IMG/VR virus record: IMGVR_UViG_3300010392_000236
Location: 1-27,040 of that record
Length of the DNA stretch: 27,040 nucleotides
Reading direction: 5' to 3' (one strand)
DNA from: a virus
Shown here piece after piece: positions 1 to 4,079 of the stretch. The translations under genes and the position numbers were made by a program. Position 1 is the first letter of the stretch, and each line of letters starts with the position of its first letter. Below the pieces are notes generated by a model, which saw only the letters and a program-made list of their open reading frames with translations, was not told where the DNA came from and did not search any database.

Positions 1-95
1 ACATTAAATACATTAAATTAGAGAGCTTGGGGTTTTGGGTCGGCTATACGATCGGTTCGTTAATATCTATCAGTATTACATTTATATTAAGCTAG
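1..95 (+). CDS. Partial C-terminus of a possible small membrane protein
   Basis: The frame beginning at base 3 is open from the left edge to a TAG at 93-95, giving about 30 residues. The last 22 residues are strongly hydrophobic (the run starts LGFWVGYTIGS) and look like a terminal membrane helix. The stop lies about 25 bases before an attC-like site, as expected for the last gene of an upstream cassette. The start is outside the window and another frame (17-115) is also open, so the reading frame is only favoured because it gives a plausible membrane segment. No function can be assigned. Confidence 0.3.
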   Translation, partial: IKYIKLESLGFWVGYTIGSLISISITFILS

Positions 96-119
96 ATGTA
101 TGCGAACTACGATAAAGCA

Positions 120-195
120 AACTAACCATTTGCGTTAAGTTGTTGCGCAAGGCGCGTAGCAACTGTAGCAATCAAATTTAAACGCGTTGTTAGGC
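120..195 (+). other. attC-like recombination site 1
   Basis: The inverse box AACTAAC (120-126) and the core box GTTAGGC (189-195, a perfect GTTRRRY) bracket a 76-bp imperfect palindrome. Outer arms pair roughly TTGCGTTAA against TTAAACGC. The centre is a hairpin, GTTG-TT-GCGC against GCGC-GTAG-CAAC around an AAG loop. The upstream cassette's 5' end is outside the window, so its own-end match cannot be tested here. Confidence 0.6.
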
Positions 196-234
196 GGTTT
201 GCTTGGCAACTTAATCAAAGAAAGAGGAAATACA

Positions 235-459
235 ATGGATAATCAACACAAGAAAATTAAAGGCTACCGTGATTTGAGTCAAGCTGAGATTGATGCTATG
301 AACGCAGTTAAAGCGAAAGCCGAAGAGGTTGGAGTTTTAATCGAGGAGCTACAAAGTAATAAACAGTTAGATCAACGATGGGTTGCTGTAGCTAAAACGG
401 ATTTACAAAAAGGCTTTATGGCTGCTGTGCGCGCTGTAGCACAGCCAGAGAGTTTTTAA
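235..459 (+). CDS. acb2: Acb2-family anti-CBASS cyclic-nucleotide sponge
   Basis: This 74-residue protein matches the Acb2 (Acb2/Tad1 hairpin) family as I know it: an N-terminal [14 protein letters not shown] (residues 7-20), a central helix, [18 protein letters not shown] (46-63), and the typical ending RAVAQPESF. Tyr11 and Lys26 fall at the numbered positions reported, from memory, as essential for cyclic-dinucleotide binding in the Pseudomonas phage PaMx33 protein. Family members are oligomeric sponges that sequester CBASS signals (3',3'-cGAMP-type dinucleotides and cyclic trinucleotides) in the infected cell, so the effector is never activated. The ATG at 235 has AAAGAGGAAA at 221-230. 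The longer TTG start at 187 would overlap the attC core and is rejected. It is the first gene of its cassette and lies 3 bp before the next gene. Confidence 0.9.
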   Translation: MDNQHKKIKGYRDLSQAEIDAMNAVKAKAEEVGVLIEELQSNKQLDQRWVAVAKTDLQKGFMAAVRAVAQPESF

Positions 460-462
460 GTT

Positions 463-666
463 ATGGCTACTGGTGATAAAGCTAGAATGCTGCAAAAGTT
501 TGGTGAAGAACTTTGCAAGGTTGCTAATGACCGAACAAGATTACAAATAGCTTTTGAGCAAACATTAAACAAGCTTGGTTTGCCAGATAGCCAAATAAAT
601 AAAATAGTAAAAGATGTTAGAGCGGCTGATTTTGACAGTTTACACAAAACGCTGAAATTGAATTAA
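463..666 (+). CDS. Unknown 67-residue helical protein, partner of acb2
   Basis: I do not recognise this protein. It begins MATGDKARMLQKFGEELCK and looks wholly helical and charged, without Cys pairs, a signal peptide or a membrane segment. It starts 3 bp after the acb2 stop with no separating attC, so the two genes form one cassette and are probably co-translated. Its TAA (664-666) lies within the cassette's inverse box (665-675), the usual cassette economy. Phage genes paired with a known anti-defence gene are often anti-defence themselves, but nothing in the sequence shows that here. Confidence 0.75.
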   Translation: MATGDKARMLQKFGEELCKVANDRTRLQIAFEQTLNKLGLPDSQINKIVKDVRAADFDSLHKTLKLN

Positions 667-700
667 CCGCCTAACCTTAGATTAATGGGTTGCGACCCAA
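665..700 (+). other. Degenerate attC boundary (inverse box only)
   Basis: AACCGCCTAAC at 665-675 is the exact complement of 189-199, so it is the inverse box of the acb2 cassette. Only 37 bases separate it from the next start codon and no clean GTTRRRY box follows. A small GGGT-TGCG-ACCC hairpin (687-698) sits there instead. The site appears truncated, fusing this cassette to the following genes. Confidence 0.5.
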
Positions 701-712
701 AGGAGAGAATAA

Positions 713-973
713 ATGTTTGGAAATACAAATAAAGAATTAGAGGAAGCCTTTGACGAGAAGCCAACTGTTAGCAATCCCGTTGAAGCCGTTGTTAGCGGCG
801 AATTAATAATGCCTTTTACTGGGCATAAGGCTACCGACTTAAATGAATACCTAGAGCTGATATGCAACTGTGGTTTAGCGGTAGAGTGCTTTGATGCTTT
901 CTTAGCTGAATACGCGAGAACGAAAGATCTTAATAAAGCATGGTGGTTTGCACAATGTGAGTGGGATGTTTGA
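713..973 (+). CDS. Unknown 86-residue acidic protein
   Basis: I do not recognise this protein. It is acidic at the N-terminus (KELEEAFDEK), has three Cys (two in the run LICNCGLAVEC), and ends with an aromatic stretch, AWWFAQCEWDV. It looks soluble, without a signal peptide. A strong ribosome site, AAGGAGAG (700-707), precedes the ATG. It lies just after the truncated attC of the acb2 cassette, and no clear attC separates it from the gene at 1017, though the spacer resembles the right half of an attC. Its compact size and place among cassette genes suggest an accessory phage function. Confidence 0.7.
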   Translation: MFGNTNKELEEAFDEKPTVSNPVEAVVSGELIMPFTGHKATDLNEYLELICNCGLAVECFDAFLAEYARTKDLNKAWWFAQCEWDV

Positions 974-1016
974 TTGTTGTGCTACGCGTTGAATTGTAAT
1001 TATTTAGGAGGTAGTT

Positions 1017-1232
1017 ATGCAAAATATTGAAAGCCATGTGTTGGCAGAGTTAAAACCAAAAAACAGACGAAGTGCATGGAGTATATTTTTAACCCTAAGA
1101 AATAAAGATGAACTTAGTCATCTGCAAAATCAACTAACTAGATTAGATGTAAGTCAAAATTTGCAAAAATTAAAAAGGCGTGGATTAGTAAAAAATGACG
1201 GCGCAGTATGGTGGTCGATTAATTCCTGCTAA
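1017..1232 (+). CDS. Unknown 71-residue basic protein, possible winged-helix fold
   Basis: The start at 1017 is set by a near-perfect AGGAGG at 1006-1011. The protein is basic and helical, with a Leu-patterned middle (LRNKDELSHLQNQLTRLD) followed by LQKLKRRGLVKNDGAVWWSI. That ending resembles the recognition helix and wing of small winged-helix DNA-binding proteins, where a basic helix is followed by a short beta hairpin. This is a pattern guess only. The stop codon overlaps the inverse box of the next attC-like site, as in typical cassettes. It could be a small regulator or an anti-host protein. Confidence 0.65.
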   Translation: MQNIESHVLAELKPKNRRSAWSIFLTLRNKDELSHLQNQLTRLDVSQNLQKLKRRGLVKNDGAVWWSINSC

Positions 1233-1308
1233 CCTCAAATTAAGCGCGCTGGAAACAGCGTGAGGAACGAGCGAACTGTTGACAGTCCGTTTGAATTATT
1301 TGTTAGAT
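1227..1308 (+). other. attC-like recombination site 3
   Basis: The inverse box TGCTAAC (1227-1233) and core box GTTAGAT (1302-1308, perfect GTTRRRY) bracket 82 bp. Inside are CGCTG-GAAA-CAGCG and CTGT-TG-ACAG hairpins and weakly paired A/T-rich arms. GTGAGGAACGA at 1260-1270 recurs in site 5 at 1852-1862 in the same central position, so the two sites are related. Confidence 0.65.
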
Positions 1309-1336
1309 TGGCATTAACACAAAAGGTAGGATTGAA

Positions 1337-1504
1337 ATGGTAAGCATAGTAGAGAAACATTCAAAAAGAGAATACACCTCTTTAGCCACTAATAATGGCA
1401 TTGTGTTGTGCGATAAAGAAGATGGTGCATTTTTAGTTCTGCGATACAAAGAAGATATAGATAATTTAAAAAAGCTGCTGGATAAAATATATATTATCGA
1501 TTAG
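1337..1504 (+). CDS. Unknown 55-residue cassette protein
   Basis: The ATG at 1337 reads 55 codons to TAG at 1502-1504, with a weak AGGT/GGA-type ribosome site about 10 bases upstream. The sequence begins MVSIVEKHSKREYTSLATN. A hydrophobic centre (GIVLCDKEDGAFLVLRY) looks like paired beta strands, and a helical, Lys-rich end follows (DNLKKLLDKIY). No family is recognised. It is the only gene between sites 3 and 4 and fills the cassette, whose two ends (1302-1312 and 1504-1514) are complementary in 10 of 11 bases. That containment is the main reason to think the small frame is real. Confidence 0.6.
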   Translation: MVSIVEKHSKREYTSLATNNGIVLCDKEDGAFLVLRYKEDIDNLKKLLDKIYIID

Positions 1505-1507
1505 CCA

Positions 1508-1561
1508 TTCTAACCCCAAGCACAACGGCTCGTAGAGTCCGATTGATGCGCTTTGTTATGT
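1508..1561 (+). other. attC-like recombination site 4
   Basis: TTCTAAC (1508-1514) and GTTATGT (1555-1561) bracket a 54-bp imperfect palindrome. CACAACGG on the left pairs with CCGATTGATGCG on the right around a CTCGTAGAGT top. The core box departs from GTTRRRY at one base, as VCR-type sites such as GTTATGC also do. Confidence 0.6.
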
Positions 1562-1583
1562 GATTTATTTTGAGGATTTAAAG

Positions 1584-1820
1584 ATGAGTGGTGAATGTAA
1601 TATTTGCGGTCAAAAGGGTTGTGTTGAAGCGAACCATGACAGAGACATTATTAAATATTTTGTTGGGCCAGTTGGTGCGCCTGCTTTTGAGATAGATGCA
1701 GAAACTGAAGATGAAGCAAGGCACTATATAAAGAAAAACTTTCGAGGTAGTGGTGATGTGCGCTTGGTAATTAAACGTTATGTATTGCAGCACACTACAC
1801 CGTTTATTGTGAGAACATAA
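1584..1820 (+). CDS. Unknown 78-residue protein with N-terminal Cys cluster
   Basis: The ATG at 1584 is preferred over the GTG at 1560 because TTGAGG at 1569-1574 sits at ribosome-site distance and 1560 falls inside the attC core. The N-terminus is ECNICGQKGCVEANH, with three Cys and a His that could form a small zinc site. The rest is a mixed alpha/beta stretch containing EIDAETEDEARHYIKKNF, which resembles short phage proteins that pair a zinc knuckle with a DUF-type domain. No specific family is claimed. The stop overlaps the inverse box of site 5, and the cassette ends match over 7 bases (1555-1561 with 1815-1821). Confidence 0.65.
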   Translation: MSGECNICGQKGCVEANHDRDIIKYFVGPVGAPAFEIDAETEDEARHYIKKNFRGSGDVRLVIKRYVLQHTTPFIVRT

Positions 1821-1900
1821 CCTAAAGCACAGATGCAAATATAAAGCGTCTGTGAGGAACGAACCAGCTGTTATTTGTCGTTTGATAGCAGTTGTTATAT
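1815..1900 (+). other. attC-like recombination site 5
   Basis: ACATAAC (1815-1821) and GTTATAT (1894-1900) bracket 86 bp. Internal pairing includes CACAGATGC with GCGTCTGTG (one mismatch) and a second hairpin ending TTTGATAGCAG. It shares GTGAGGAACGA (1852-1862) with site 3. Confidence 0.6.
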
Positions 1901-1929
1901 TTGCCGATTAAATGAAAGAGGAACTAAAA

Positions 1930-2199
1930 ATGGAAAGATTACTAGCTAGAACAGCGAGAACATTTGCAGACGAAACGCCAGTATTTAATGCTAAACAGGT
2001 TAATGATTGGTACGAAAAACATTTTGTGCTTAAAGATGTAAATCAGGCTCCACCAGAAGCTATGCAAGGGAATAAGATTTTAGGGTTTAATGGGAGTTAC
2101 TTTTTTGAATGTGAATTTGACGATGGGTACTGGTGCAATATAGGTGGAGAAGATATGACACACTGGATGCCATTACCTGAATTGCCCGAGGCAATATAA
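1930..2199 (+). CDS. DUF551-like phage protein, 89 residues
   Basis: AAGAGGAA (1915-1922) is correctly spaced for the ATG at 1930 and lies inside the alternative frame start at 1912, so 1930 is chosen. The protein has a helical N-terminus containing FNAKQVNDWYEKHF, then an aromatic beta-rich part. It ends in THWMPLPELPEAI, the HWMPLPE signature seen at the C-terminus of DUF551 proteins, which are common accessory genes of lambdoid and other phages. Their function is unknown. Its presence supports a phage rather than host origin for the cassette genes. Cassette ends GTTATATTTGCC (1894-1905) and GGCAATATAAC (2190-2200) are complementary apart from one inserted T. Confidence 0.75.
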   Translation: MERLLARTARTFADETPVFNAKQVNDWYEKHFVLKDVNQAPPEAMQGNKILGFNGSYFFECEFDDGYWCNIGGEDMTHWMPLPELPEAI

Positions 2200-2264
2200 C
2201 ACTGTTACTAAGGATCGTTTTTCCTCTTTTCACCAGTAAACCTTTAGCCAATAACTTGTTAAAA
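2194..2264 (+). other. Terminal attC-like site 6
   Basis: ATATAAC (2194-2200) overlaps the upstream stop codon. ACTGTTACTAAGG on the left pairs imperfectly with CCTTTAGCCAATAAC on the right, ending at GTTAAAA (2258-2264). The last base does not fit GTTRRRY, so this may be the decayed right end of the array. Confidence 0.45.
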
Positions 2265-2284
2265 ACAATAACGTTTAACAAGTT
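2253..2284 (+). repeat. Perfect 11-bp inverted repeat at the array end
   Basis: AACTTGTTAAA (2253-2263) and TTTAACAAGTT (2274-2284) are exact complements around a 10-base loop. It is not followed by a T-run, so it is not an obvious terminator. It overlaps the core box of attC-like site 6 and could be a protein-binding palindrome or a remnant second site. Confidence 0.6.
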
Positions 2285-2363
2285 GGCATGATTCTCCTAC
2301 TGAAAGCGAGAAAAACCACGATATTAGTAATTCTGGAACGCATGTCAGAAACTTCCCATTTTT

Positions 2364-2385
2364 GGGGCTGGTTTTGCCCCTTTTT
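2364..2385 (+). terminator. Intrinsic terminator, first of a tandem pair
   Basis: GGGGC (2364-2368) pairs with GCCCC (2376-2380) around TGGTTTT, followed by five T. Together with the next terminator it separates the cassette genes from the lysis genes. The 2200-2492 interval holds no gene, and I cannot identify a promoter in it with confidence. Confidence 0.75.
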
Positions 2386-2426
2386 GATGGTATAGTTTTC
2401 CCAAGATGCAAAAAGACCGTATACAC

Positions 2427-2454
2427 AAACCTGCTAAATAGAGCGGGTTTTTTT
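2427..2454 (+). terminator. Intrinsic terminator before the lysis module
   Basis: AAACCTGCT pairs with AGCGGGTTT around AAATAG (one T-G wobble), followed by a run of T to 2454. It lies 38 bases before the first lysis gene, so lysis transcription must read through it or start after it. Lambda solves this with Q antitermination at tR'. Confidence 0.8.
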
Positions 2455-2492
2455 ATGCCTAAAATTCAACAAAGAGTAACGAGAAATGTGAC

Positions 2493-2717
2493 ATGGAGTT
2501 TTTAATACCAATTTTATTTGCTGTTGTTAAAAAAGGCTTAGCGGCTTTATTGGCAACAGTGTTTTTGTTTACTTCGTTACGTATTGCAGATAAGCGTTCG
2601 GGTATTGATTTTCAAAAAACATGGAAGGAATTACATGAACATTATCAAGTGCGCTATCTTAATGTTCGCCATATTTGTTACACAGCATTGTTTATCTTCA
2701 CCTTTACAATCGCTTAA
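2493..2717 (+). CDS. Holin-like small membrane protein
   Basis: This 74-residue protein has an N-terminal hydrophobic segment (about residues 2-28, MEFLIPILFAVVKKGLAALL onward), a charged middle (RIADKRSGIDFQKTWKELHEHY) and a second hydrophobic segment at the C-terminus (about 60-74). It is the first gene of the lysis cluster, where a holin or related inner-membrane lysis protein is expected. Size and topology fit, but no holin family is identified. Its last 83 bases overlap the start of the transglycosylase in another frame. That is long, but the downstream gene has its own good ribosome site, so the overlap seems genuine. Confidence 0.6.
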   Translation: MEFLIPILFAVVKKGLAALLATVFLFTSLRIADKRSGIDFQKTWKELHEHYQVRYLNVRHICYTALFIFTFTIA

Positions 2718-3191
2718 ATACGACATTTATTTTAAGTCAGCAATGTCTTGGCATATGCCTGGTATTGATTGGTACTGGCTAAAAGCTCAGTGTTATCAAG
2801 AAAGCCGATTTAAACCGACAGCAGTCTCTCCAGTAGGGGCAGAAGGTGTTTGTCAGTTTATGCCGACAACTTGGGAAGATGTTCCCAACCTAATCAAGCA
2901 AGGGTCACATGTGTTTGATCCGCGAACCAATATAGAGGCCGCCGCTTGGTATAACAGTAGCTTTATCGCTTCTGGTATTCGCCTCGGCCAGTCATTGAAA
3001 GAATCAAATTGATGCTTGCTAGTTATAACGCAGGAGCAGGAAATATTGCCAAAGCACAAAAACTTTGCAATATGGCTGTTTTTTACGACCCGATCATCAA
3101 TTGTTTGCCGAAAGTCACTAAACATCACTCAAAGGAAACGATCAATTATGTTATCCATATTCAAAAATTTCGGGCTCAGCTCAATAATTAA
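2635..3191 (+). pseudogene. Lytic transglycosylase (SLT domain), split by a frameshift
   Basis: The ATG at 2635 follows AAGGAA (2623-2628). The product has a hydrophobic signal segment (residues 3-20), then the SLT family motifs: CYQESRF with catalytic Glu56, and GVCQFMPTTW. The first frame ends at 3010-3012 after an unfamiliar tail. The next frame continues with FWYSPRPVIERIKLMLASYN, including the family's ASYNAGAGN motif, and runs to 3191. Homology therefore crosses frames at about 2968-2973 (a -1 shift). No classical slippery heptamer lies there, so this looks like an indel mutation or a sequencing error rather than programmed frameshifting. If intact it would be the phage endolysin, cutting peptidoglycan beta-1,4 bonds. 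Without the second half the fold would be incomplete. Confidence 0.8.
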
Positions 3192-3657
3192 AACAGTTGT
3201 TGCTTTGGTTATATTTACGTTAATAGCCATTATCTTTTCGCTAAATGCGGCTAATGCGTCTTTATCAAAAGATAACAAGGTGTTAACTGCCAACGCACAG
3301 ATATTAAAAACCGCGAACAACGAAAGCGTAGCAACTATTGCCGAGCTAATGCATCAACTCAAACAAAACGAGCAGATAGCCTATAAGCGAAGCGTTATTG
3401 TTAATGATATAGCGAAAGACAATATTGAAGTTAAGCAAGTATTGGTTGAAGTGATAAAGGAAAGTGACGATGAAAACATTATTGAATGGTCTGATGCTCT
3501 TGTTCCTGATGATATTGTCAGCGTGCTCAAGCACCCCAGAAATAGTAATTCAGACGAAAACAGTAAAATTAACACCACCAAAAGTGTTAATGGAACAAAT
3601 TTACTTGCCAGTATTCCAAGGCAAAACAAATCAAGATCTAGTCAATTATATTTTTGA
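3148..3657 (+). CDS. Rz-like inner-membrane spanin subunit
   Basis: The ATG at 3148 has AAAGGAAA upstream (3130-3137). The protein has 169 residues: an N-terminal transmembrane segment (about residues 13-35), a long helical coiled-coil region, and the motif WSDALVPDDIVSVLKHP, which is characteristic of Rz/LysB i-spanins. It spans the periplasm and, with Rz1, disrupts the outer membrane in the last lysis step. Its start overlaps the end of the transglycosylase, and an out-of-frame Rz1 begins inside it. The tail after the KHP motif is low-complexity and is constrained by the overlapping Rz1 frame. Confidence 0.85.
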   Translation: MLSIFKNFGLSSIIKTVVALVIFTLIAIIFSLNAANASLSKDNKVLTANAQILKTANNESVATIAELMHQLKQNEQIAYKRSVIVNDIAKDNIEVKQVLVEVIKESDDENIIEWSDALVPDDIVSVLKHPRNSNSDENSKINTTKSVNGTNLLASIPRQNKSRSSQLYF

Positions 3658-3760
3658 TTTGCAGGCTTTTGGTAATCAATGCCTCAGCGATAGAAAACTG
3701 TTACGACAGTGGGAAAGTGAAACTCATGAGCAACGGAACACTAATGGAAAGCCCAAATAA
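3470..3760 (+). CDS. Rz1-like outer-membrane lipoprotein spanin
   Basis: The gene lies within and beyond Rz in another frame. The ATG at 3470 is chosen over the GTG at 3464 because AAAGGAAA (3456-3463) is spaced for it. A short hydrophobic signal ends in the lipobox LSAC (lipid-carrying Cys18), followed by the Pro-containing stretch TVKLTPPKVLMEQIYLPVF typical of Rz1. The remaining LVNYIFDLQAFGNQCLSDRK matches the usual C-terminal helix. At 96 residues it resembles the longer LysC/Rz1 proteins. It pairs with Rz to fuse the inner and outer membranes. The 3' end overlaps the next gene. Confidence 0.85.
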   Translation: MKTLLNGLMLLFLMILSACSSTPEIVIQTKTVKLTPPKVLMEQIYLPVFQGKTNQDLVNYIFDLQAFGNQCLSDRKLLRQWESETHEQRNTNGKPK

Positions 3761-3950
3761 TTTAAATGCCACATCAATGATACTGTCAATTGGAAGTTTT
3801 ATTGGCACATTGTCAGGCTTAGAAGCTTCAATGTTGTTACTTAGCGGTGTTATTACTCTAGCTGTTGGTGTATCAGCAATACGAATGAACAACGCACGAA
3901 CAAACTACTATCAACGTGGTTTACGTAAAGAAAACGAAGAAGAACAATAA
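3726..3950 (+). CDS. Second holin-like membrane protein
   Basis: The ATG at 3726 gives 74 residues. Two hydrophobic segments (about 17-34 and 36-54) flank a short turn, and a charged tail ends RGLRKENEEEQ. This matches the general plan of two-helix phage holins or antiholins, with a polar N-terminus and a highly charged cytoplasmic tail. GGGAAAGTG about 11 bases upstream is a weak ribosome site. The first 35 bases overlap Rz1, so translation is probably coupled. With the protein at 2493 there are two candidate membrane lysis proteins. Which one is the timing holin cannot be told from sequence. Confidence 0.6.
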   Translation: MSNGTLMESPNNLNATSMILSIGSFIGTLSGLEASMLLLSGVITLAVGVSAIRMNNARTNYYQRGLRKENEEEQ

Positions 3951-4055
3951 AGTTACTAAACTTTATTGGTATGCCGCTTGTTACTGACTTCAATCTTTGT
4001 AGCAATCTACCCCTTTGTAGTTCCGCTACTTTCAGGCGGCAGACCAATAAAATAG
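3916..4055 (+). pseudogene. Possible frameshifted small membrane protein
   Basis: A GTG-started frame (3916) reads KKTKKNNKVTKLYWYAACY to a stop at 3985-3987. A frame shifted by one continues at 3984 with LTSIFVAIYPFVVPLLSGG and stops at 4053-4055. Joined, they would give a Lys-rich start and a single membrane helix. The evidence is only the appearance of the joined product. The interval 3951-4079 otherwise holds no gene. Confidence 0.25.
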
Positions 4056-4079
4056 TTACAGTCAGAATAGTATTTAATT

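Larger units (their letters stand above)
120..2264 (+). mobile_element. Integron-like gene-cassette array in a phage late region
   Basis: Small + strand genes are separated by attC-like sites at about 120-195, 1227-1308, 1508-1561, 1815-1900 and 2194-2264, with a degenerate boundary near 665-700. Each cassette begins at a GTT box and ends in its own inverse box. The two ends of one cassette are complementary: 189-199 with 665-675 (11 of 11), 1302-1312 with 1504-1514 (10 of 11), 1555-1561 with 1815-1821 (7 of 7), and 1894-1905 with 2190-2200 (one-base indel). In integrons this own-end match arises because the attC of the free circle joins both ends. No integrase gene is in view. Payloads are Acb2, a DUF551-like protein and unknowns. 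A less likely alternative is a chromosomal integron lying beside the prophage. Confidence 0.7.

Noticed and set aside
187-234. Longer N-terminus of the Acb2 gene from TTG at 187
   Set aside because: It overlaps the attC core box, adds residues foreign to the family, and the ATG at 235 has a good ribosome site.
687-698. GGGTTGCGACCC hairpin as a terminator
   Set aside because: No T-run follows and it lies directly before a ribosome site.
120-2264. Spacer hairpins as ordinary terminators
   Set aside because: They lack T-runs, and matched complementarity between the two ends of each cassette is not expected of terminators.
2285-2345. A sigma-70 late promoter
   Set aside because: TTGGCA and AT-rich segments exist, but no pair with proper spacing is convincing enough to report.
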